A stretch of DNA of 64,000 nucleotides from Acididesulfobacillus acetoxydans (GTDB lineage: Bacteria > Bacillota > Desulfitobacteriia > Desulfitobacteriales > Desulfitobacteriaceae). The stretch covers positions 2,852,001 to 2,916,000 of the forward strand of contig NZ_LR746496.1 in assembly GCF_902729405.1 (NCBI RefSeq), in the 5' to 3' direction. Numbering within the stretch: position 1 is the first letter of the stretch; each line of letters begins with the position of its first letter. Below the pieces are notes generated by a model. The model had not been told where the DNA came from. It searched no databases and worked only from the letters and a program-made list of their open reading frames with translations. Positions 52,611-61,550 of the stretch are shown in pieces. A program made the position numbers and the translations under genes.

Positions 52611-52770
52611 TATAATCTCTCATTACCTTATCCCCTATTACCTCTCATAATCTCTTGTAATCTCTTGTAATCTCTCATTTACTCTTACTTCTACTTCAGA
52701 TACTTCTTCTACTTCTTCAGATATAGATACTACCTCAGATGCTTCTGCTCTTTTAGATACTTCTACTGTT
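52611..52770. repeat. low-complexity CTTCT/TAATCTC repeats
   Basis: Units of TAATCTCTTG and TACTTCTACTTC recur over about 160 bp between the ketosynthase and ligase genes. 52771-53093 has palindromic fragments (AATTCCGGAATTCCGGAA) but no gene. Confidence 0.8.
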
Positions 52771-53093
52771 GTTTTGGCTATCGCATGATGTCCAAATACG
52801 GACGGCCTAGACTGTCCGATATCTGACAGACAAGTTTAATCCAGTACAATTGTCCGTCAGACACCTCACAATTGCGGCCCGCGGATCCGCAAACACCCGC
52901 TACGGAAACATTACTACGGATGTTGCAGACCATAATTCCGGAATTCCGGAACACGATCCGGTGATTGCCGGGATCCTGACACTAAAACGCCAGATGATGT
53001 AAACCTCCGAAGAGGGGTCGCCGTATCTGCCCGTGTCTGCAAAGTATTGGTTATTACCCGGGCAAGTTCCGGAGCCGGTTCGGTTTTCCGGTC

Positions 53094-54425
53094 CTACTCC
53101 CTATAACGGCTGACGATAAGACTGGCATTTTGCCCGCCGAAACCAAATGAATTGGACATAGCGATGTTCAATTCGACCGGGCGGGACCGGTTGGGTACAT
53201 AATCGAGATCGCAGAGCGGATCGGGAACTTCATAATTCAGGGTAGGCGGCACCACGCCCTGCTCAATCGCTTTGACACAGGCGATCAGTTCCGTGACTCC
53301 CCCGGCTCCCATGAGGTGACCGGTTGCCCCTTTGGTTGAGCTGACAGGAATTTGGTAGGCTCTCGGTCCAAAGACCGCTTTGAGCGCTTGGGTCTCAACC
53401 CGATCCCCTATCCGGGTTGAAGTACCGTGGGCATTGATGTAATCGACGGCGGCGGGTTCCAGCCCGGCCTGAGCCAAAGCTTTTTGCATGCATCTGATTT
53501 CTCCCTGTCCCGTGGGATCAGGGGCCGTCGTGTGGTAGCCGTCGGTGAGACTGGCATAACTCAATATTTCCGCTCGGACCATAGCGCCTCGTTTAAGAGC
53601 ATGGGGCAAAGTCTCCAAAAGCACCGCCCCCGCTCCCTCCCCCATGACAAACCCGTCACGGTTAAGATCAAAGGGCCGGCTGGCTTTCTCCGGTCGTTCC
53701 GTTTGTCGGGACAGAGCCTTTGCCGCCAGCAGCCCGGCGTACATCAGAGAGCAAAAGAGCGATTCGGCTCCCACCGCCAAGACCGCATCGGCCTCGCCCG
53801 CCCGCAAGAGCAGAGTCGCCAGACCTACGGCATCGGCTCCGGAGGAACACGCCGTACTCACTGTCAGGCTCGGCCCGCGCCAACCCTGTCTAATGGCAAT
53901 TTGAGCCGCGGCCACGTTGTTCAGCATTTTAGGTATAAAGTGAGGACTGATTTTCGCTGAGGAATCCAGATCCAGCTCTTCCTGCGTTTCCGTCAAGGTC
54001 TTAACTCCCCCCAGAGCCGTACCCAGAACAATTCCGATACGGCCGGGATCCGCCCCTGAGAGAGACACCGTTGCTTTATCGTCACGAGGTTCCTCCGGAT
54101 AGCTCCTCCATTCGTTAGGTGCAGAGCGACAAGGCTCGGCTTTCCCTACCGTTCGGAGATTTCCAGCTCTCAGGGCCTCCTCTGCCGCCACCAGCGCAAA
54201 TTGCATGAAGAGATCTGTTTCCTTGCTTAACTTTTTCCCCAAGAAATCAGCGGCCAGAAAGTTCTTCACCTCCCCCCCGATCCGCGAGGGCAGCTCACGC
54301 TCAAACTCCCTGAGCGGCCCAATCCCTGAACGGTTTTCAATTAAGCCCTTCCAGTAAGACTCCACCCCAATCCCCAGCGGAGTCACGGCTCCCATGCCTG
54401 TGATGACGATTCTTTCTTTATCCAC
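53094..54425 (-). CDS. beta-ketoacyl-ACP synthase (KAS II/FabF-like)
   Basis: 443 residues. Catalytic Cys193 in STACSSGAD, His334 in NAHGTSTRIGD and His371 in ATGHLMGAGG form a complete ketosynthase triad; the C-terminal block NSFGFGGQNASL is present. Residues 92-128 form an insertion of about 30 residues (RTVGKAEPCRSAPNEWRSYP onward) compared with FabF of fatty-acid synthesis. No acyl carrier protein or reductase is adjacent, so a dedicated product rather than housekeeping fatty-acid synthesis is plausible. It overlaps the thioesterase gene by 8 bp. Confidence 0.92.
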   Translation of the reverse strand: MDKERIVITGMGAVTPLGIGVESYWKGLIENRSGIGPLREFERELPSRIGGEVKNFLAADFLGKKLSKETDLFMQFALVAAEEALRAGNLRTVGKAEPCRSAPNEWRSYPEEPRDDKATVSLSGADPGRIGIVLGTALGGVKTLTETQEELDLDSSAKISPHFIPKMLNNVAAAQIAIRQGWRGPSLTVSTACSSGADAVGLATLLLRAGEADAVLAVGAESLFCSLMYAGLLAAKALSRQTERPEKASRPFDLNRDGFVMGEGAGAVLLETLPHALKRGAMVRAEILSYASLTDGYHTTAPDPTGQGEIRCMQKALAQAGLEPAAVDYINAHGTSTRIGDRVETQALKAVFGPRAYQIPVSSTKGATGHLMGAGGVTELIACVKAIEQGVVPPTLNYEVPDPLCDLDYVPNRSRPVELNIAMSNSFGFGGQNASLIVSRYRE

Positions 54426-54891
54426 GGCCTCCCTCCTCGTTCCCGTCCGCGCCGAGGAGACTGTTGAGTTTACTCCACAGCTCCGGATGGCGCTTCTTTA
54501 GGTCAAACGGCTTGCCTTGATGATCGACATAGGTATGGACCGTCGTCCCTTTGGCAGCCAACTGGCCATCTTGCTTATAGACCTTATAGACAAAAGTCAT
54601 TCTCGTCCGCTTCAGTTCCGGGAGAGAGGTCTCTAAAACTACGGTTTCATCCGGAAAGAGCAATTTCTTATACCGACAATTGGCTTCAAGCCCCACAAGC
54701 GAAATATCCTGATACTGAAACGTGGTCATATAGGGCAGGCCGAAACTCTTGAGCAAATGTAAACGCCCATTGGTAAACCAATCGAAATACCTGGCATAAT
54801 AAGTGATGCCGGCGGCGTCGCAATCGCCCCAGCCAATGGTCATTTCCAGGCGGGCGACCGGATAGGTCTTTTCCACTTCAAGACACCCCAT
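54418..54891 (-). CDS. acyl-CoA thioesterase, 4HBT hotdog family
   Basis: 157 residues from ATG 54891. The 4-hydroxybenzoyl-CoA thioesterase signature is clear: MTIGWGDCDAAGITYYARYF (Asp as catalytic acid), FDWFTNGR, and VYKVYKQDGQLAAKGTTVHTYV. Start lies 14 bp inside the MFS gene end; the stop overlaps the ketosynthase start. Such tight packing implies one operon. It would release an acyl chain from CoA or carrier protein. Confidence 0.9.
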   Translation of the reverse strand: MGCLEVEKTYPVARLEMTIGWGDCDAAGITYYARYFDWFTNGRLHLLKSFGLPYMTTFQYQDISLVGLEANCRYKKLLFPDETVVLETSLPELKRTRMTFVYKVYKQDGQLAAKGTTVHTYVDHQGKPFDLKKRHPELWSKLNSLLGADGNEEGGRG

Positions 54892-56053
54892 TTTCTTTCG
54901 CCAAATTCGCCCTAAGGGCGTTGTCCAAGACCGAACCATAGCGCCAGAGCGCAATCCAGCCCACCAGCACCAGCATTGCCGCTATCAAAAACGGGATACC
55001 CATCCCATACTTTTCCCCAATAAAGCCCGATAAAATAGGTGCCACCGCCGCTCCGGCCCAGCGCATGAAATTATAGGCACCGGAGGAAATGGAGCGTGAA
55101 AACGGGGACACTTCCATGGCCAGGGTGGTGAACAGGGCATTCCCGATCCCGCAAAACAGTCCAGAAACGACAATCAAGATGAGCAGACCGTAACCATGGA
55201 TAAAACCGGCGAGAACAAAAACGACGATAAGACCCACCAGGTTCAACCAAAGCAACCGCACCACCCCCACGAGCGGGCGCAGCCAATTGACGATCACGAC
55301 TGAGGAGAGGGCTACCACTATACCCCAGGCAAAATAGGTATACCCCAGCAGACTGGGAGGAAGTCCATTTAGGGTCAGAGGAGAATAGGCGAGGATGGTA
55401 AAAAAAGCATAACTATAACAGAGTCCGACCAGGGCATTGAAGAGGACCGCCGGATGGCGCAGGGCGACGAATATGTCTTTGGCGGCCCGGGGCGGTTCAC
55501 GCTTCGCGGGTTCTTTGACCGTAAAAAAGGTCGCCAGCAAAGCGAGTAACATTAAGGCCGAGGTACCGAAGAAAGGAAAGCGCCAGCTCAACGAACCGAG
55601 GAATCCTCCCAGTAAAGGGCCGGATGCAATCCCCAACCCCAAGGCCGCCTCATACAGGGTGATCGCCGAGGCGACACTGCCACCCGAAGCGCCCACAATG
55701 ATGGATAGCGCCGTTGAGGTAAAAAGGGCGTTGCCCAGTCCCCAACCCGCACGCATGATGGCCAGTACTCCGATGCTCGGTGCCTTTCCCGACAAAAAGG
55801 CGAACACTACCACCAGGCACAAGCCGATCAACATGGTCCGCCGCCCGCCAATCCGCGTCGCCAGCACCCCGGACACCAGCATGGCCAAGGCCATGACGGC
55901 AATATAGCTGGTGAACAGCCATTCCACTTGGGACGGCGTAGCCCCCATCGCTTTGCCTATCAAGGCCAGCAAAGGGTCCACCACACCGATACCGATGAAA
56001 GCTATAAAAGTGGCAAAAGCCGTGGCGATGACCGCCGCCGGAAATCTGCTCAT
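54878..56053 (-). CDS. MFS drug/metabolite exporter
   Basis: 391 residues, twelve helices. The motif A region VLATRIGGRRTMLIGLCLVV and motif C-like GLGIASGPLLGGFLGSLSW (antiporter signature) point to a drug:H+ antiporter. First structural gene after marR; it could export the product of the acyl enzymes or a toxic effector. Confidence 0.9.
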   Translation of the reverse strand: MSRFPAAVIATAFATFIAFIGIGVVDPLLALIGKAMGATPSQVEWLFTSYIAVMALAMLVSGVLATRIGGRRTMLIGLCLVVVFAFLSGKAPSIGVLAIMRAGWGLGNALFTSTALSIIVGASGGSVASAITLYEAALGLGIASGPLLGGFLGSLSWRFPFFGTSALMLLALLATFFTVKEPAKREPPRAAKDIFVALRHPAVLFNALVGLCYSYAFFTILAYSPLTLNGLPPSLLGYTYFAWGIVVALSSVVIVNWLRPLVGVVRLLWLNLVGLIVVFVLAGFIHGYGLLILIVVSGLFCGIGNALFTTLAMEVSPFSRSISSGAYNFMRWAGAAVAPILSGFIGEKYGMGIPFLIAAMLVLVGWIALWRYGSVLDNALRANLAKENGVS

Positions 56054-56241
56054 GAATAAACTCCCCTTTCCGCCAGAGCAAAACCACTCCTCAACTTAAA
56101 GTGAACTACTCTCCGTGAAATCGAGCTGCCATCGTAATGTGATTGTACCCGCTAGCCGTGGCGTCTGGAAAAACGCGGTTCTTAAGTGAGAGGATTCTTA
56201 CCATATATGTCATATGTCCTAAATTTAACTGATCCCTCCGC

Positions 56242-56757
56242 TCATTCTCGGATGGTCGTCAATACCTCATGCAAGCGGTTTAGGAGCTCAGTCAGTTCCA
56301 AGAGTTCTGCTTTGTTCAGCCCCGACATATAGTAGGCCGTTGTTCTGTAATGAGATGGCAGCATGCGTTCTAACAGGGCCAATCCCTCGGCTGTTAAACA
56401 CAGCAATTGTTTGCGCCGGTCGGTCGGATGGGGCCTGCGTTCTACCAAGCCTTGATTATCCAGTCCGTCGATGAGTCCTGTCAAGGTCGCCTTCGTAATT
56501 TCCGCCCTTTCACTGAGAAGAGCAAAATCTAAACTCTGGGGATATTCACGATAGAGCAGCATCAGGATAATAAAGCGCCCCCAGCTTATATCAAAAGAAG
56601 CAAAAAAGGAATCAAATACTTTTGACAAATCGGACGCAGTTCTCAGCAAGGCCAGAGCGGCGACGGCCGCTTCCTTGTCCAAGTCCGGAAAGCGCAGGGC
56701 ATACTCTTGGAGCGTCTGTTCTTCCGGTAAATCTCTCAAACCAAATTGGAACAACAT
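56242..56757 (-). CDS. MarR-family transcriptional regulator
   Basis: 171 residues from ATG 56757 behind AAAGGGGG. Winged helix: GRFIILMLLYREYPQSLDFA, LSERAEITKATLTGLIDGLD, NQGLVERRPHPTDRRKQLLCL. N- and C-terminal helices form the dimer interface. It has its own near-consensus promoter with a palindromic AGTAC operator, so it likely represses itself and the MFS-KAS genes 188 bp downstream. Confidence 0.92.
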   Translation of the reverse strand: MLFQFGLRDLPEEQTLQEYALRFPDLDKEAAVAALALLRTASDLSKVFDSFFASFDISWGRFIILMLLYREYPQSLDFALLSERAEITKATLTGLIDGLDNQGLVERRPHPTDRRKQLLCLTAEGLALLERMLPSHYRTTAYYMSGLNKAELLELTELLNRLHEVLTTIRE

Positions 56758-56779
56758 GGCAAACCCCCTTTGCAGCCTA

Positions 56780-56808
56780 ATTATAAGGCGGCTAACGTAC
56801 TGTGTCAA
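56780..56808 (-). promoter_or_regulatory. marR promoter with candidate operator
   Basis: Minus strand TTGACA (56808-56803), exactly 17 bp, TATAAT (56785-56780): a perfect sigma-A promoter. AGTAC half-sites flank the -35 as AGTACTTGACACAGTACG, which can act as an inverted repeat for a MarR dimer. Confidence 0.85.
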
Positions 56809-56861
56809 GTACTGGAAGAAAAAATGCAATGAGTAACCAAATCCCCCGGCCCCACCTAGAC

Positions 56862-57016
56862 ACTTCGCCCCACTGATTCCGCCAGCCTTTTCACCTCTTC
56901 GGCCAGACGAGAGAAAGCAGTGGGGGTCAGGGATTGGGGTCCATCACTTAAGGCCTTGGCCGGTTCCGGATGTAAGTAACGGCCGCAATTTCCTCTGCCG
57001 ACGCGCTCAGTTTCAT
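56862..57016 (-). pseudogene. remnant of a T-box-controlled gene
   Basis: ATG 57016 with a purine-rich leader and GGAGG-like site opens MKLSASAEEIAAVTYIRNRP, then a stop. In another frame ALSDGPQSLTPTAFSRLAEE and VKRLAESVG continue to about 56862. The original gene is too short and shifted to identify; given the T-box it was probably an amino-acid biosynthesis, uptake or tRNA-charging gene. Confidence 0.4.
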
Positions 57017-57026
57017 GAGGTAAACG

Positions 57027-57079
57027 CCTCCTTCTCCTTCTCCTTCTCCTTTTCTTTTTTTCTTTTTTTCTTTTTTTGT
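57027..57079 (-). repeat. purine tract on the minus strand (GAA/GAAAAAAA repeats)
   Basis: Plus strand shows CCTTCTCCTTCTCCTTCTCC followed by repeats of CTTTTTTT. On the coding strand this is (GGAGAA)n preceded by (GAAAAAAA)n, between the T-box terminator and the short ORF. Confidence 0.85.
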
Positions 57080-57129
57080 TCAACTTCCCTTGATCCCGCT
57101 TCCGCCACCCTGAGCAGAAACGGGACCAA

Positions 57130-57358
57130 GGTGGCAAAAAATAAAAATCCCGCAGCTCTTTTCGCCCCTTAGGGACGAAAGCTGCGGGTCTTTCGCGGTA
57201 CCACCCCAATTGATAACCATCTGCCGCGGGTTAATCCGCTCTGCGGACCCACATTGCCGGGGATGAATATCGTCTCATTCGAAAGTACGGGAATTACTCC
57301 TCCTCCCTCTGCCACCTGCTCAGTTTGGCGAGCAGGCGTACCCAGCACTCCCGTACTT
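57130..57358 (-). ncRNA. T-box leader (tRNA-sensing), orphaned
   Basis: The T-box core GGGTGGTACCGCG is read on the minus strand (57207-57195). The terminator follows: AGCTGCGGG (57180-57188 plus-strand) pairs with CCCGCAGCT (57149-57157), then a T-rich run, with the common TTCGTCCC. Upstream, AAGTACGGGA and TCCCGTACTT close a stem I-like arm, but its 5' end abuts the WapA-like relic at about 57345-57358 and no promoter precedes it. I cannot read the specifier codon with confidence. Confidence 0.85.
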
Positions 57359-59100
57359 ATGTAAACTCAGACGGCAGCTACACGACCCAAGTTTCCATTG
57401 GCTCCCTGCATTACAAAGATACCCACGGCCAGTGGCAGGACATTTCCAACCAATTAGTCCCTTCGAGCGAACCGGGATTTAGCCTGCAGAATAAGGCCAA
57501 CGCTTTTCAGACACGTTTCGCCGAGAGCTCTGCGGCCCGGTTTCTCGCGCAGCTGAGACTCGACTCCCAGCACAAGGTTTCTTGGCGTTTAGACCACGTT
57601 CGTACCGTGCGGGCGGTGAACCGCACGCATACGGTCACTTACCCGGATATCTTCCAAGACACCGATCTAGAGTACCAACCTTTCTCAGACGGCCTGAAGG
57701 AAAACATCCTCTTGAAGGACCTCCAGGCCGAATGCCTTTCAGTTTGAATTAAACACGGACGGACTCACCCCGGTCCCACAGAGTGACGGCAGCATTACGC
57801 TACAGGATGCCAAAACCGGCAAAACAGACTTTGTTATTCCCAAACCGTTTAGTCAGATAGTAAGCAGCAGTTAAGCCGGGACGTGAGTATGACGCTGTCC
57901 CCGAGTAAAGACCCTAATATTTATACCCTTACGCTGACCGGGAATTTAAAGTGGCTGGACGATCCGTCACGTGCCTATCCCATCACTCTCGACCCTTCTT
58001 TTGCGACCAAGAACTGGTACACAACCACTAGTGCCGGTGGCGGAATGGGCACCTATATTGCCTCTTATGCCCCGGATACCTATTATTATCCTACTTCCTA
58101 CATGACGACCGGTTATGATAGTGTAAATCAAGGGGTTGGCCTGTCTTTAATCAAATTTCCCAAACCTACCCTTCCGTCGGGAGCCATCGTTACCGATGCG
58201 GCCATGTCCATCTATAAATATACCACGACCAATACCCCATCAGAACAGTTGGATGCCCGTCGGAACATTAAACTCCAGAGCCTACAGCTACCACCAAGGA
58301 AATGTCACCACCGAATCCAATTTGCTCGGGGTAGCCGACAACCGGATCCTCAATGGCAGTTTTGAACAGTTAAGCGGGAGTCAACCCGTGAACTGGACGG
58401 CTTATACCCCCAGCGGGGCTTATAACCAGGTTGACGATGTCAGCGTCACCGGTACGGCGGATAGCCCCTTTGCCGACAGCAGCGGAAACAGTCACGTCTT
58501 GCACATCAACCCCGGAACCTATGCTTATGCTTATCTGCTTATGCTTATCTGCTTATGCTTATCAATGGACGAACTATATCAACCTAACCGGGCCGACCAC
58601 TGATCCTTTTACCGTCAGCGCCTACCTGAAAACCGGGCAAACCGGCCCTTCCAATGGGGCTTGTATCAATGTTTACTGGTACGACTCCAGTTATAACCCA
58701 ATCGGGGTCGTCCGTTTGTTCAATGTCCGCAGTACAAATTGGCAGCGCTACATTGCAACGGTTACGCCACCCAGCGGTTCTTGCTATTCCAAAGTCATGG
58801 CCATCACTTATGGCCCCTATGACGGTTATTTTGACAATGTCATGTTTGAGAAGAGCCCGTTGGCCAGAGGCTATAACCTGCTGGAGAATTCCTCCTTTGA
58901 GCTGGGATCCACGCAATGGAGAAATTCAGATAGCAGTGCTACTATTGTCAATGACGGTTCCAATGCTTATTCCGGCAGCTATGATGCCCAAATCAACCGC
59001 AGCTCGCCGGGAACTTCTGATTGGCAGTCCCTCACCGTCTTGCCGGTTAGATTCGCTAATCCTCGCCGGCCCTCACGAATCTACCCTAATCAACGTTGAC
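57345..59100 (+). pseudogene. WapA/RHS-type wall protein, N-terminal part, multiple frameshifts
   Basis: Readable in several frames: YVNSDGSYTTQVSIGSLHYK, DTHGQWQDISNQLVPSSEPG; NAFQFELNTDGLTPVPQSDG after a shift near 57735; LKWLDDPSRAYPITLDPSFA. A DNRLRE-like segment (LSLIKFPKPTLPSGAIVTDA) and two carbohydrate-binding-like repeats (ILNGSFEQLSGSQPVNWTAY; LLENSSFELGSTQWRN) follow. Such modules begin large RHS or polymorphic-toxin proteins. The gene lacks its start and its C-terminal toxin region. Decayed. Confidence 0.8.
58518..58562 (+). repeat. GCTTAT/CTGCTTAT slippage tract in the WapA-like relic
   Basis: TATGCTTAT is followed by alternating GCTTAT and CTGCTTAT units totalling 34 extra bases. 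Removing them restores TYAYQWTNYINLTGP in one frame, so the tract has caused a +1 shift. Confidence 0.8.
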
Positions 59101-59194
59101 TTGCGTACAGTATCTACAAGGTTGACCCTGACACGCTAAGCGTACGCCTTTCTGAGTTGCTCCGGATAGCCAGTTCAATGATCTTAATCGTTTG

Positions 59195-60178
59195 CTAAGC
59201 TTCTTCAGGCTTGACGCGAAGTTCCCGGCCATGGAGGATGGCGTCGGAGACGTTCTCATAAAATGCCTGGTAAGATCCCGGTAGGGTTTCAATAAAACCC
59301 ACAAAATGCACTCCGCTGATTTCCGCATTCAGCTTGCCCCACTGCGTCTTAGCTTCAACGCCCCACGCTGAAACAGCGTCTGGGGTTTGCCCTGCTTTCA
59401 AAGCATCTTCCTGCGGGTCGAAACCGTATTTCAGAAATGATCCTTTTCTACCCTGAAGGGTAAAGCGTGGGCCCGGCTCCCGCACGAACATGCCGGCCTT
59501 AAGAGTAGCCTTGAGTTCCGGATAGGTCAGGATGATCTCGAAGTTGTCGACTGCTTTGCCACCCTCCCTTTGAACCCTCAAGTCTGCGGTCACGGTGTCA
59601 GGCTGCCCAAACAGAACCAGGGCTTGATCGATCAGGTGAGAACCTAAATCAAAGAGGATCCCGGAACCCGGTTCTCCCGATTCGCGCCAGGCCTCAGGAT
59701 TCACCTCAGCCCGGAACCGGTCATAGTGGACTTCGTACTCCAGAATCTCCCCGAGGATACCGCCCTTGATCAGTGCCTGGACCGTCCGGAAATCTCCGTC
59801 CCAGCGCCTGTTTTGATAAACGCTGAGTATCCTTCCCTGCCTTTGGGCCAGCTCTATCAAGGACCGTGCTTCCGTCGCTGTCGGAGTGAACGGTTTGTCA
59901 ACCACGACATGCTTATCCGCCATGAGCGCTTCCCGTGCCAATTCAAAGTGGCTGGAATTAGGAGTCGCCACCACGACCAAATCGACCGTCCGGTCTTGGA
60001 GGAGTTCCTGACTGCTTTTATACACCCTAATTCCCGGATAATGCCGCACGGCCTTGTCGCCATGACGTTCAACAACGGCGTACATATTCAGAGAGGGAAC
60101 GGCGTTGATGAGAGGCGCGTGGAAAACCTGTCCGGCAAATCCGTAACCCAGTAACCCCACGTTGATTTTGTCGGTCAT
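59195..60178 (-). CDS. Gfo/Idh/MocA-family oxidoreductase
   Basis: 327 residues from ATG 60178 with CAGGAGATGATAAA ahead. The N-terminal Rossmann domain starts INVGLLGYGFAGQVFHAPLI (GxGxxG variant). EKPxxxT appears as VVDKPFTPTATEARSLIELA and the C-terminal GFO_IDH_MocA_C fold includes GSHLIDQALVLFG with the catalytic-type His. NAD(P)-dependent oxidation of a sugar-like substrate is expected; closest in style to YhhX/YvaA-like inositol or scyllo-inosose enzymes. Intact. Confidence 0.92.
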   Translation of the reverse strand: MTDKINVGLLGYGFAGQVFHAPLINAVPSLNMYAVVERHGDKAVRHYPGIRVYKSSQELLQDRTVDLVVVATPNSSHFELAREALMADKHVVVDKPFTPTATEARSLIELAQRQGRILSVYQNRRWDGDFRTVQALIKGGILGEILEYEVHYDRFRAEVNPEAWRESGEPGSGILFDLGSHLIDQALVLFGQPDTVTADLRVQREGGKAVDNFEIILTYPELKATLKAGMFVREPGPRFTLQGRKGSFLKYGFDPQEDALKAGQTPDAVSAWGVEAKTQWGKLNAEISGVHFVGFIETLPGSYQAFYENVSDAILHGRELRVKPEEA

Positions 60179-60194
60179 TTTATCATCTCCTGAA

Positions 60195-60569
60195 TTAATA
60201 GCGTGGATAATCACGCAGAGCCTCGGCGATGGCTTTTAGATTTTCGTGCGGGGTGGAGTGGGGAATTTCCCAGCCGGCCATGAACGAATCGGAAATAGCC
60301 CCCAGAATATCCAGGTCAAAATCTTTAGCCACCCGTAGATTGGACTCCAGCAGCACCTTGTAATCAAGGTAGAACTGGGATTGCGTTTTGCCAATATAAA
60401 GCGGGGCAAAAGCCATAATAAGATTACAGTTAGGAGCCCTGTCCACCGGCTCTCCGGCCAGTCGTCTTTTAAGTCTCTCCTTGTAGAGATAATCCGATGA
60501 CAGGCTTTGCACCCATAGCCGCTCCCACAGCAGCGGTACAGGAATTCGTAAATCTTTGTCACCCGTCAT
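60195..60569 (-). pseudogene. URO-D-type (methylcobamide:CoM methyltransferase-like) protein with large internal deletion
   Basis: 124 residues in one frame. LYKERLKRRLAGEPVDRAPN, LIMAFAPLYIGKTQSQFYLD and LRVAKDFDLDILGAISDSF match the N-terminal third of MtaA/CmuA-like URO-D proteins. GWEIPHSTPHENLKAIAEAL and RDYPRY match their extreme C-terminus. About 220 central residues, with the zinc/active-site region, are missing although the frame is kept. It starts 11 bp inside the end of the next small gene upstream. Confidence 0.75.
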
Positions 60570-60798
60570 TCATGGAGACTCTTCTTAACTTAATGCGCCA
60601 TTTAGACTTAATGCACCATTTAGGGAAACTCATCTTACTGGCAAAAACATGATATATGTTAAGCACACGCGTTGCACTCGGTTTCGAGAATGTTACGTGC
60701 GCGTCCACCGCTTCAAAGTCCGAGAGAAATGTTTCCTTGTCCCGCTGCTGAAGAATCTTGAGTTTGCCACAGAGCACAACTTCAGCTTTTCTCTGCAT
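60559..60798 (-). CDS. 79-residue hypothetical protein
   Basis: ATG 60798 preceded by AAGAAGGGATG. The sequence (MQRKAEVVLCGKLKILQQRD onward) is soluble, basic towards the end (KSKWRIKLRR) and unlike any family I know. Its stop overlaps the start of the URO-D relic. May be real or a remnant. Confidence 0.35.
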   Translation of the reverse strand: MQRKAEVVLCGKLKILQQRDKETFLSDFEAVDAHVTFSKPSATRVLNIYHVFASKMSFPKWCIKSKWRIKLRRVSMNDG

Positions 60799-60947
60799 CG
60801 AACATCCCTTCTTCATCAGCGTCTCTTGATCGAGTAATCGTTCTCAGCTTCGCGAGTTGATCCTGTCACATTATACCACAATCAAGCCTTGGCGCGCCTG
60901 ATTTCCATCTGATCAGCTGGTGGGAGAAGGGGTGCGACCGTACCAAC

Positions 60948-60975
60948 AAAAAAGGCCCCGGACCTTGCCGGAGCC
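60948..60975 (-). terminator. terminator of the peroxiredoxin gene
   Basis: Minus strand GGCTCCGG (60975-60968) pairs with CCGGGGCC (60961-60954), followed by TTTTTT (60953-60948). Confidence 0.85.
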
Positions 60976-61025
60976 GTGAGCGATGTTCCTGGATTGCTTG
61001 CAGTGAACTGAGGTCAACGTTAGAT

Positions 61026-61490
61026 CTAGAATTTCTCCAAAACCTTAATGACCTCTTCAATATCCGGAAGTTCATGAATCCCATATACCTTCAGCCAGAT
61101 GACTTTCCCCTCTGCGTCGAGGATGACATTCGTCCGCTCAGAAAAGCCCTCTTCCTCTCGAAACAAGCCGTAGGCTTTGGCAACTTCCCCATGGGGCCAA
61201 AAGTCAGACGGCAATTTAACGCGGGCGATCTTGAGTTCCTTAGCCCAGGCGTTTTTTGATGGATAAGGATCCACGCTTAGCCCCAAGGGAATCGTGCCCA
61301 GTTCTTCAAAACGGGCATAATGACTCTCCAACGCTTTCATCTGTTCAGCGCAGACGCCGGTCCAGGCCAAGGGATGCCAGGAAAGCAACACTTTCTGCCC
61401 CCTGTACCCGGCGAGATTGACCATGTTCCCCCGATTATCCTTGAGTGTGAAATCCGGAGCCATATCCCCCACTGCAATACGATTTCCCAT
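61026..61490 (-). CDS. AhpC/TSA-type peroxiredoxin
   Basis: 154 residues from ATG 61490, with GGAGG 8-9 bp upstream; in-frame sequence back to 61667 is unlikely to be translated. The thioredoxin-fold core has MAPDFTLKDNRGNMVNLAGY and the peroxidatic Cys in HPLAWTGVCAEQM, a variant of PxxxTxxC. No second conserved Cys is evident, so it is probably of the 1-Cys or AhpE/PrxQ-like kind needing an external reductant. It reduces peroxides in the cytoplasm. A 25-bp palindrome precedes it. Confidence 0.9.
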   Translation of the reverse strand: MGNRIAVGDMAPDFTLKDNRGNMVNLAGYRGQKVLLSWHPLAWTGVCAEQMKALESHYARFEELGTIPLGLSVDPYPSKNAWAKELKIARVKLPSDFWPHGEVAKAYGLFREEEGFSERTNVILDAEGKVIWLKVYGIHELPDIEEVIKVLEKF

Positions 61491-61550
61491 ACTTCCTACC
61501 TCCATCTTTTTAGAATTGCATGCACTTATCAGGCATTGAGACTTCGGTGA

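Noticed and set aside
58431-59099. independent carbohydrate-binding protein
   Set aside because: The frame continues upstream across a slippage tract into the WapA-like sequence, so it is part of one broken gene rather than a separate one.
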